In this document: piece after piece, positions 1 through 6,518 of the stretch | Position numbering within the stretch: position 1 is the stretch's first letter | Layout of the letters: the number at the start of each line of letters is the position of its first letter | Assembly: GCA_017959485.1 (NCBI GenBank) | Contig: JAGDAM010000131.1 | Span: 1-7,067, forward strand | DNA length: 7,067 nt | DNA from: Clostridia bacterium | Lineage (GTDB): Bacteria; Bacillota_A; Clostridia; Oscillospirales; CAG-272 | Direction: 5' to 3' | Position numbers and translations under genes: made by a program | The notes under the pieces: model-generated | Told to the model about the DNA's origin: nothing | Database searches by the model: none | The model's input: only the letters and a program-made list of their open reading frames with translations

Positions 1-34
1 AAACTGGATGTTTTTCAAGACTTCGAAGCGGAAA

Positions 35-146
35 CCGGCACGAAAATGGCCGGCAGGATGCGTGCGGTGAATGGCGCGGTATTACCCCTACCGGCATCAA
101 AAGAGCCGGCAAGACGTGCGCGTCGAATTGTGCGGTATTGCCTTAA
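35..146. repeat. Tandem pair of imperfect 56-bp repeats
   Basis: Two head-to-tail copies lie at about 35-90 and 91-146. Each begins with a short inverted repeat, CCGGC then GCCGG, around an A-rich loop (35-39 with 49-53; 91-95 with 105-109). Each continues through a CGTGCG segment and ends in a GCGGTATT-containing segment (69-88 and 125-144, matching at 15 of 20 positions). By eye the copies agree at about 70% of positions, with small compensating indels. The 125-144 segment also matches 17 of 20 positions at 4333-4352 between dnaK and dnaJ, which suggests a dispersed intergenic repeat family. Reading frame 1 is open from base 1 to a TAG at 178-180, but its translation follows the repeat and is not convincing as a protein. 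Confidence 0.65.
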
Positions 147-153
147 TTCGCCG

Positions 154-242
154 CAGTTAGCTCGGCGAAGCCGAATTTAGCTTGCGAAGCAAATTTAGCT
201 AAGCGAAGCATAATTTAGCTCGCCGGAACGGCGAATTTAGCC
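154..242. repeat. AATTTAGCT array with GAA-loop mini-hairpins
   Basis: The motif AATTTAGCT occurs at 174-182, 192-200 and 212-220, with variant copies at 154-162 (ending TTAGCT) and 234-242 (ending AGCC). Copy starts are 20, 18, 20 and 22 bases apart. Each spacer is itself a small palindrome with a GAA loop: CGGC/GCCG at 163-173, TGC/GCA at 183-191, a weak GC/GC at 203-209, and CGCCG/CGGCG at 221-233. The first three contain GCGAAGC, a sequence known to fold into an unusually stable DNA mini-hairpin. A 9-bp inverted repeat, AATTCGCCG (145-153) and CGGCGAATT (229-237), brackets most of the array. It abuts the terminator at 243. The function is unknown. Confidence 0.7.
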
Positions 243-282
243 GGGGCTGTAAAAAAGTCAGACTTTTTTTACAGCCCCTTTT
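243..282 (+). terminator. Intrinsic terminator of the upstream unit
   Basis: GGGGCTGT, A6 and GTC (243-259) pair with GAC, T7 and ACAGCCCC (261-278) with one bulged T, around a very small loop. Four Ts follow at 279-282. The T run lies only on the right side, so termination is for rightward transcription and implies a rightward gene to the left of the window. The GGGGCTG/CAGCCCC core is shared with the terminator after dnaJ. Confidence 0.75.
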
Positions 283-309
283 GTCATCTCGGCCTCTTCC
301 GAATATGAT
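281..309 (+). promoter_or_regulatory. Candidate sigma-A promoter upstream of hrcA
   Basis: TTGTCA at 281-286 (5 of 6 to the -35 consensus) and TATGAT at 304-309 (5 of 6 to the -10 consensus) are separated by exactly 17 bases. Its first bases overlap the T run of the preceding terminator. The predicted start, about 316, falls at the foot of the stem-loop at 314-359. This would give either an upstream start for a long hrcA leader or a short separate RNA. The call rests on sequence match only. Confidence 0.5.
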
Positions 310-313
310 AACG

Positions 314-376
314 AACGGACGCCTTCGAATCCGGCCCTAAAGGGTCCGCGGCGTCCGTTTAGCATTCCGAAGGCGT
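314..376 (+). promoter_or_regulatory. Two mutually exclusive stem-loops
   Basis: Stem 1 pairs AACGGACGCC (314-323) perfectly with GGCGTCCGTT (350-359) and encloses a small hairpin (CCC 335-337 with GGG 342-344, extended by CGG/CCG across a bulge). Stem 2 pairs ACGCCTTCGAAT (319-330) with ATTCCGAAGGCGT (364-376), giving 12 pairs and one bulged C. Both need bases 319-323, so they cannot form together. This is the layout of a two-state RNA leader. It lies upstream of the main hrcA promoter, so it is transcribed only if the promoter at 281-309, or read-through, is used. No ligand-binding core or known riboswitch motif is recognised. Confidence 0.45.
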
Positions 377-396
377 GAAAAACAAAACTCATACAA

Positions 397-420
397 TTTT
401 TTTAAAAAAAACACAAAAAA
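397..420. promoter_or_regulatory. A/T tract upstream of the hrcA promoter
   Basis: T7 (397-403) is followed directly by A8 (404-411), then CAC and A6 (415-420), ending 13 bases before the -35 hexamer. Such tracts can curve DNA and act as UP elements for the RNA polymerase alpha subunit. That role is inferred from position and composition. No GC-rich hairpin directly precedes the T run, so it is not called a terminator. Confidence 0.4.
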
Positions 421-433
421 TTCGCCTAAACAC

Positions 434-463
434 TTGATTTTTCACCCCGTTTGGCGGTATAAT
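434..463 (+). promoter_or_regulatory. Main sigma-A promoter of the hrcA operon
   Basis: TTGATT (434-439) and a perfect TATAAT (458-463) are separated by 18 bases. The predicted start is near 470, just ahead of the CIRCE operator at 475-501, so bound HrcA would block initiation or early elongation. This vegetative promoter plus CIRCE is the standard control of class I heat-shock operons in Firmicutes. Confidence 0.85.
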
Positions 464-474
464 ATTAGCGAAGT

Positions 475-501
475 TTAGCAGACGCGGCCGAAGAGTGCTA
501 A
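475..501. promoter_or_regulatory. CIRCE operator (HrcA binding site)
   Basis: TTAGCAGAC (475-483), a 9-base spacer and GAGTGCTAA (493-501) match the CIRCE consensus TTAGCACTC-N9-GAGTGCTAA. The right arm is perfect. The left arm differs at its seventh and eighth bases, giving 7 of 9. It sits between the predicted transcription start and the hrcA start codon, so the operon is expected to be repressed by its own first product and released when GroEL is titrated by misfolded protein. Confidence 0.93.
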
Positions 502-540
502 AAACAGGGCCGGGTCGGGGAAAGCGGGAGGAAGATCGAT

Positions 541-1635
541 ATGCTGGGAGATGAACTCAGCGAGCGGAAAAAGCTCATACTGAAAGCAATAGTCGAATCG
601 CATATCGAATGCGGCGAACCTGTCGGATCAAAATCGCTTATGGCGCTTCCGGGTATCAACTGTTCCTCCGCGACGGTCCGCAACGAGATGGCGGAACTTG
701 AGGAGCTCGGTTACCTCGAACAGCCGCACGCTTCGGCGGGACGCGTACCGTCACAGCTCGGTTACCGTTTTTACGTCGACCAGCTGATAGAGCGCTATGC
801 GATGACGCAGGGCGAACTGGCTCAGATCCACCGGATACTCAAGGCAAAAAGCGACGAGCTTGATCAGATCCTGCTCGCGGCTTCGCGTCTCGCGTCCTCG
901 CTGACCAATTATACCGCGATCGCGGTCAAGCCGCGCACCTGCTCCGCTTCGGCGTCAAGCTTCCGCGCGACCTTTATCGACGGGTATAATTTCGTACTTA
1001 TAATGATGATGTCGACGGGCGCCGTCGTATCAAAGCACCTGCGCCTCACCGACCCGATAGACGAGGAGACGCTCGGTACGCTGGTCGACGTGCTCAACGC
1101 TTCGCTGACCGGGCTCTGCGCCGAGCAGATCAACCTTCCGGTGATTATGCGTATGGAGTCCGCCATGGGAGACGCCTCCCGTCTGGTCAATCCGATCGTC
1201 AAGACGGTTTATTCGGCGCTCAGCGAATTCGACGGAGGCGATCTGCGGCTCACGGGACTGAATCATCTGCTTCAGTATCCCGATTACGGCGACACCGGCG
1301 AACTCGCAGGACTGCTCGACACTCTCGAGCGAAAGGAGGATATCCTCAAGCTCGTGTCGGAGGCGGATTCGGACGACGTTTCGGTCGTCATCGGGTCCGA
1401 GTCTCCGGTGACTGTTATGAGCAATTCCTCGCTCGTCTTCAAACCGATAATGCACGGCGGACGCGTCGCGGGAGTGATCGGAGTTCTCGGCCCGAGACGG
1501 ATGGATTACGCGAGAGTCCTTGAAACGATCGAACAGCTGTGCGAGCAGATATCCGACTGCTTCGAGGGCGGCCTTCCTCCCGCGTCAGGAGAACCCGCCG
1601 ATCCCGGAGGAGGAGACGGCGATACCGACGGTTAG
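541..1635 (+). CDS. hrcA: Heat-inducible transcription repressor HrcA
   Basis: HrcA is the repressor that binds CIRCE operators and, in characterised Firmicutes, needs the GroEL chaperonin to stay active, so heat or misfolded protein relieves repression. The 364-residue product starts with the family's winged helix-turn-helix (residues about 5-75). This includes the recognition region SSATVRNEMAELEELGYLEQ (42-61) and the wing HASAGRVPSQLGYRFYVD (63-80). A helical dimerisation and GAF-like region follows, and the family signature GVIGVLGPRRMDYARV lies at 311-326. Residues about 342-364 form a Gly/Pro/Asp-rich tail that makes it slightly longer than usual family members. The start is set by GGGAGG (526-531), 9 bases upstream of ATG. 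It is the first gene of the operon and represses its own promoter through the CIRCE at 475-501. Confidence 0.97.
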   Translation: MLGDELSERKKLILKAIVESHIECGEPVGSKSLMALPGINCSSATVRNEMAELEELGYLEQPHASAGRVPSQLGYRFYVDQLIERYAMTQGELAQIHRILKAKSDELDQILLAASRLASSLTNYTAIAVKPRTCSASASSFRATFIDGYNFVLIMMMSTGAVVSKHLRLTDPIDEETLGTLVDVLNASLTGLCAEQINLPVIMRMESAMGDASRLVNPIVKTVYSALSEFDGGDLRLTGLNHLLQYPDYGDTGELAGLLDTLERKEDILKLVSEADSDDVSVVIGSESPVTVMSNSSLVFKPIMHGGRVAGVIGVLGPRRMDYARVLETIEQLCEQISDCFEGGLPPASGEPADPGGGDGDTDG

Positions 1636-1669
1636 CCGACAACAGAGGAAAATATGTGACAATTGCACC

Positions 1670-1674
1670 GGTGA
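1670..1674 (+). promoter_or_regulatory. Ribosome-binding site bearing on the grpE start
   Basis: GGTGA at 1670-1674 touches the ATG at 1675 but lies 6 bases before the in-frame ATG at 1681, a normal spacing. The stronger AGAGGA at 1644-1649 is 25 bases from 1675, too far to serve it. The real grpE start may therefore be 1681, which shortens the protein by two residues. Confidence 0.4.
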
Positions 1675-2343
1675 ATGAAAATGAAAGACGAAAACGAAAA
1701 AAAGACTGAAGGCACCGAGCCCGAAGAGGTCACGGAGAAGACCGCGGAGGAATCATCCGAAGCCGCCGTTCCCGAAACCGAACGGGACGGAGCCGGTAGC
1801 CCGGCGGAAACCGCCGAAACCGATAAGGAGCAGGACCGTCCGGCCAAGCCGAAGGAGCAGGAAAAACGCCGGATCAAAAAGCTTGAGGCGAAGATAGCCG
1901 AACTCGAAAAGAAGCTTGAGGAAGCCGAAGCCGGATCCGCCGCGAAGGACGATAAATATCTGCTTCTTTACGCTGAATACGATAATTACAGAAAACGGTC
2001 CCAGAAGGAGAAGGAAAGCATCTGGACCGACGCTTATTCGGACGCGATAAACAATCTTCTCCCGGTGCTCGACAACCTCGAAAGAGCGGTCGCCTATACC
2101 GACGCCGAGGGGCTTGCCGAAGGACTTAAAATGACTGTAAAAAGCTTCGGAGACACCCTCGCGAAGATGGGCGTCACCGAGATACCCGCGCTGGGAGAAA
2201 AGTTCGATCCGTCTCTCCACTACGCCGTCTTCCACGTCGACGACGACAGTTACGGAGAGAACGAGATAATCGAAGTTCTCGGCAAGGGATACATGCGCGA
2301 AGGCCGCGTTATCAGGTACGCGATGGTAAAGGTCGCAAACTGA
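1675..2343 (+). CDS. grpE: Nucleotide exchange factor GrpE
   Basis: GrpE is the cytoplasmic dimeric co-chaperone that releases ADP from DnaK and so resets the chaperone cycle. The 222-residue product has a charged, Glu-rich disordered N-terminus (residues 1-60), then a long coiled coil (about 61-92) with the expected Lys/Glu/Leu pattern. The family core follows: AEYDNYRKRSQKEKE (100-114), LLPVLDNLERA (128-138), FDPSLHYAVFHV (177-188) and the C-terminal beta-domain signature GYMREGRVIRYAMVKV (205-220). Length and motif order fit full-length GrpE. The gene lies 39 bases after hrcA and 55 before dnaK, with no terminator on either side, so it is cotranscribed under CIRCE control. The listed start has no well-spaced ribosome-binding site; ATG at 1681 is an equally good or better choice. 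Confidence 0.96.
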   Translation: MKMKDENEKKTEGTEPEEVTEKTAEESSEAAVPETERDGAGSPAETAETDKEQDRPAKPKEQEKRRIKKLEAKIAELEKKLEEAEAGSAAKDDKYLLLYAEYDNYRKRSQKEKESIWTDAYSDAINNLLPVLDNLERAVAYTDAEGLAEGLKMTVKSFGDTLAKMGVTEIPALGEKFDPSLHYAVFHVDDDSYGENEIIEVLGKGYMREGRVIRYAMVKVAN

Positions 2344-2380
2344 CAAAACGGCCGGCTTAATCAGAAAAACATTTCGATAA

Positions 2381-4234
<1,854 letters not shown>

Positions 4235-4248
4235 TACGCAGAAGGTCT

Positions 4249-4277
4249 GCTGCGGCCCGGAAACTCCGGGCCGCAGC
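4249..4277 (+). other. Perfect 13-bp GC-rich stem-loop after dnaK
   Basis: GCTGCGGCCCGGA (4249-4261) pairs perfectly with TCCGGGCCGCAGC (4265-4277) around a 3-base loop, 14 bases after the dnaK stop codon. No T run follows directly, so it is not a classical terminator. A stem like this commonly protects the 3' end of an upstream message from exonucleases or pauses polymerase. It could raise dnaK mRNA relative to dnaJ, which is inference. Confidence 0.7.
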
Positions 4278-4281
4278 GACG

Positions 4282-4305
4282 GCATTTTTACAAAATGCGG
4301 TTTTT
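4282..4305 (+). terminator. Weak terminator-like hairpin, dnaK-dnaJ gap
   Basis: GCATTTT (4282-4288) pairs with AAAATGC (4292-4298) around a 3-base loop. GG and then T5 (4301-4305) follow. The stem is AT-rich and the T run is short, so partial termination or attenuation is more likely than a full stop. With the preceding stem-loop, it may reduce transcription into dnaJ. Confidence 0.4.
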
Positions 4306-4350
4306 GGCAATAACGCACGATTCGCGCGGGTTGAATCGTACGGTATTGTC
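4306..4350. repeat. Palindromic dispersed repeat before dnaJ
   Basis: GGCAATAACGCACGATTC (4306-4323) pairs with GAATCGTACGGTATTGTC (4333-4350) around a 9-base loop: 18 positions with one G-U pair and two mismatches. The right arm and next two bases (4333-4352) match 17 of 20 positions at 125-144, near the left end of the window. The palindrome is therefore probably a copy of a dispersed intergenic repeat. It ends 13 bases before the dnaJ ribosome-binding site and would be transcribed into the dnaJ leader of the operon message. Confidence 0.65.
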
Positions 4351-4359
4351 TTCAATAAT
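4331..4359 (+). promoter_or_regulatory. Possible weak promoter for dnaJ
   Basis: TTGAAT (4331-4336, 4 of 6) and AATAAT (4354-4359, 5 of 6) are 17 bases apart. The predicted start, about 4366, falls inside the dnaJ ribosome-binding site (4364-4369), so a transcript from here might be translated poorly. The -35 lies in the right half of the palindrome at 4306-4350. It could equally be chance. Confidence 0.25.
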
Positions 4360-4381
4360 TAAGAAGGAGTAAGATCCGCGA

Positions 4382-5518
4382 ATGGCTGAATCAGGCAAAA
4401 GGGATCTGTACGAAATACTCGGCATAGAAAAGGGAGCCGACGAGGAGGCAATAAAAAAAGCCTACCGCGCGATGGCTAAGAAATATCATCCGGATCTGAA
4501 TCCGGGAGATCCTGAGGCCGAGGCAAAATTCAAGGAAATAAACGACGCCTATTCGATACTGTCAGACCCTCAGAAGCGAGCCGCGTACGACAGATACGGC
4601 TACTCGGCGTTCGACGGAAGCATGGGCGGATCGGACGCGGGAGGCGGATTCTCGGGCGGTTTCAGCGATTTCGGAGATATTTTCGGATCGATTTTTGAAA
4701 ACTTCGGAGGATTCGGTTCATCCGCCAGACGCGGCGGAGCGCGGCGCGGAGACGATATCGGCATCGAGGTTACGATCAGCTTCAGAGAAGCAGCCGCCGG
4801 AGTCAAAAAGGACCTGAGCTACAACCGCATAGCCGCCTGCCCCGACTGCAAGGGTTCGGGCTCATCCGACGGAAAAATCGAGACCTGCCCCGTCTGCGGC
4901 GGCTCCGGACAGCGCCGGACGGTTTCGCGTCTCGCGGGAATGTCTTTCCAGTCGACAACCGTCTGCGACCGCTGCGGAGGACGCGGGAAAACCATCAAGA
5001 ATCCCTGCCCGACCTGTCGCGGTTCGGGTCTGCGGCGTCAGCTTGAACGGCTGACCGTAACCATTCCCGCCGGAATCGACGACGGTAACCGTATGGTCGT
5101 GTCGGGTAAAGGCAACGACGGATCGGGCGGAGGATCGGCCGGCGACCTGATCGTCAGGGTCGGAGTTTCCCCCGACAAGGTTTTCAAAAGGAGCGGTACG
5201 ACACTGATGTGCGAAGTGCCTGTCACGGTAACCGACGCGATACTCGGCGCCGAGATTGAAGTCCCGACTCTTAACGGAACGCGGCTCTTCAAAATTCCCG
5301 AGGGCACTCAGAACGGAACTCATTTCACCCTTCGGGGCTGCGGACTGCCGAGCGTCAACACTCAGCGTGTCGGAGATCTTGATTTTACGGTAACCGTGGA
5401 GATACCCCGCGGGCTGACCGGCAAGCAGAAGGAAATCCTGAGAAGCTTCGCCGACGCCTGCGGAGATACCAACTACTCGAAGAAGTCGTCTTTCTTTAAT
5501 TTCTTTAAAAAACAGTGA
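4382..5518 (+). CDS. dnaJ: Chaperone protein DnaJ (Hsp40, class A)
   Basis: DnaJ binds unfolded clients, passes them to DnaK and stimulates DnaK ATP hydrolysis. The 378-residue product has the full class A layout. The J domain (about 7-72) contains the essential HPD at 36-38. A Gly/Phe-rich region spans about 75-125. The zinc domain has four CxxCxGxG-type repeats, with cysteines at 153/156, 169/172, 195/198 and 209/212. The C-terminal client-binding beta domains extend to about 345. The usual KG before (I/L)P in the distal domain reads CG here (320-321). The tail ends [14 protein letters not shown] at 4364-4369 lies 12 bases upstream of ATG, slightly long. It follows dnaK by 147 bases, a gap with three stem-loops, so its level may be set separately. 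A strong terminator lies just after it. Confidence 0.98.
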   Translation: MAESGKRDLYEILGIEKGADEEAIKKAYRAMAKKYHPDLNPGDPEAEAKFKEINDAYSILSDPQKRAAYDRYGYSAFDGSMGGSDAGGGFSGGFSDFGDIFGSIFENFGGFGSSARRGGARRGDDIGIEVTISFREAAAGVKKDLSYNRIAACPDCKGSGSSDGKIETCPVCGGSGQRRTVSRLAGMSFQSTTVCDRCGGRGKTIKNPCPTCRGSGLRRQLERLTVTIPAGIDDGNRMVVSGKGNDGSGGGSAGDLIVRVGVSPDKVFKRSGTTLMCEVPVTVTDAILGAEIEVPTLNGTRLFKIPEGTQNGTHFTLRGCGLPSVNTQRVGDLDFTVTVEIPRGLTGKQKEILRSFADACGDTNYSKKSSFFNFFKKQ

Positions 5519-5522
5519 GAAC

Positions 5523-5571
5523 ACGTCCCGGGGCTGTTTTCAGGCAGCCCCAGGGACGTTTATTCTTTTTT
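5523..5571 (+). terminator. Strong intrinsic terminator after dnaJ
   Basis: ACGTCCC plus GGGGCTG (5523-5536) pair with CAGCCCC and GGGACGT (5545-5559), giving 14 pairs with one bulged A at 5552 and an 8-base loop. A T-rich tail ends in T6 (5566-5571). It starts 4 bases after the dnaJ stop codon and should end the heat-shock operon. Its tail finishes 11 bases before the prmA start, leaving little room for a separate prmA promoter. Confidence 0.9.
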
Positions 5572-5582
5572 GGTAACGGGCA

Positions 5583-6503
5583 ATGGAAGAAAACTACAGC
5601 GACTGGATTATGATACGCGCGGTCGCAAAGACCGAAAATCTTGACCGGCTCACCGCGATAATGAGCGCGGTAGAGGAATCGCTGATGATAGAAGACTACA
5701 GCGATTTCAACCTCAACGGAATGTACGGAGAGCTCGCCGACGAAAAGATACTGAACGCCGACCGTTCGGTCGCGTCGGTGTCGCTGTTTCTGCCCGACGG
5801 GGAGGACCCCGCGGAGAAGCTCGCCTTTATCCGTTCCCGCCTTGCTTGCGAGGGCATCGAGGCGACTGTGATGACCGAGAAGGTAAACGAGCGCGAGTGG
5901 GTCAACGAGTGGAAGAAATATTACCGTCCGCTTCATATCGGTGAAAAGACGGTAATCTGCCCCCGCTGGGAGAAATACGAACCTGCGGAGGGTGAAATCG
6001 TCGTGACGATGGACCCGGGGATGGCCTTCGGAAGCGGGAGCCACGAGACGACGAGAGCCGTCATAGAACTGCTTGAAAAGGTTATATCGGGCGGCGAAAA
6101 GGTGCTGGACGTCGGCACCGGCAGCGGAATACTCGGGATCTGCGCGATGAAATACGGAGCCGGGCTCTGCCGCGCCTACGATATCGATCCGATAGCCGCC
6201 GAAGTCGCCGCTGAAAACTTCGCGCTCAACGGTGTCGCCGGAGAGACCGGCGTCGCCGACCTGCTCCGGGGTGTTAAGAAGGACAGATATGACGTCATCT
6301 GCGCTAATATCGTTGCGGATATCATATTGCGTCTTTTGCCCGACTTGAAACCGTATACGGCTCCCGGCTGCCGGCTGCTTCTGTCGGGAATCATTACCGA
6401 ACGCGCAGCCGAGATAGAAGCGTCTCTCGACGCGGCGTCGCTCGTCCCGGTAAAACGCGTGGACGACAACGGATGGACGGCCTTCCTCGCAACGTCAAAA
6501 TAA
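5583..6503 (+). CDS. prmA: Ribosomal protein L11 methyltransferase PrmA
   Basis: PrmA uses S-adenosylmethionine to trimethylate amino groups of ribosomal protein L11 in the cytoplasm. The 306-residue product has an N-terminal L11-recognition domain (about 1-100). The linker EREWVNEWKKYYRPLHIG (103-120) and MDPGMAFGSGSHETT (143-157), both characteristic of the family, follow. The Rossmann-fold catalytic domain has SAM motif I LDVGTGSGIL (175-184), an acidic ribose-binding position in YDIDP (199-203) and the motif IV segment ANIVADII (241-248). Length is normal. The start has only a weak ribosome-binding site (GGTAACGGG, 5572-5580) and no better in-frame alternative; Trp8 fits the family's N-terminal pattern. 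prmA commonly follows dnaJ in Firmicutes, but here a strong terminator separates them, so expression must rely on read-through or an unseen promoter. Confidence 0.96.
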   Translation: MEENYSDWIMIRAVAKTENLDRLTAIMSAVEESLMIEDYSDFNLNGMYGELADEKILNADRSVASVSLFLPDGEDPAEKLAFIRSRLACEGIEATVMTEKVNEREWVNEWKKYYRPLHIGEKTVICPRWEKYEPAEGEIVVTMDPGMAFGSGSHETTRAVIELLEKVISGGEKVLDVGTGSGILGICAMKYGAGLCRAYDIDPIAAEVAAENFALNGVAGETGVADLLRGVKKDRYDVICANIVADIILRLLPDLKPYTAPGCRLLLSGIITERAAEIEASLDAASLVPVKRVDDNGWTAFLATSK

Positions 6504-6518
6504 AAGGAGAATAATGAC

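Noticed and set aside
1..180. Frame 1 open from the window edge to TAG at 178-180
   Set aside because: Its translation runs through the 56-bp tandem repeats and the start of the mini-hairpin array, is Arg/Ala-rich and matches no family I know. A shorter frame ending at TGA 68-70 could be the end of an upstream gene, but too little is visible to support it.
154..242. The repeat array as a CRISPR
   Set aside because: The repeats are about 9 bases, the spacers are 9-13-base palindromes rather than unique sequence, and no cas gene is present.
321..335. TTCGAATCC resembling a tRNA T-loop
   Set aside because: The flanking bases do not form a T-stem, and no acceptor, D or anticodon arms can be drawn around it.
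359..385. TTAGCATTC (359-367), 8 of 9 to a CIRCE left arm
   Set aside because: The bases 9 nt downstream (GAAAAACAA) do not form a right arm, so it is at most a half site. The TTAGC cores in the 154-242 array also lack correctly spaced right arms.
376..403. T7 run as the end of a small RNA starting near 316
   Set aside because: No GC-rich hairpin lies directly before the T run (stem 2 ends about 20 bases earlier). It fits better as part of the A/T tract upstream of the promoter, though a small RNA ending here is not excluded.
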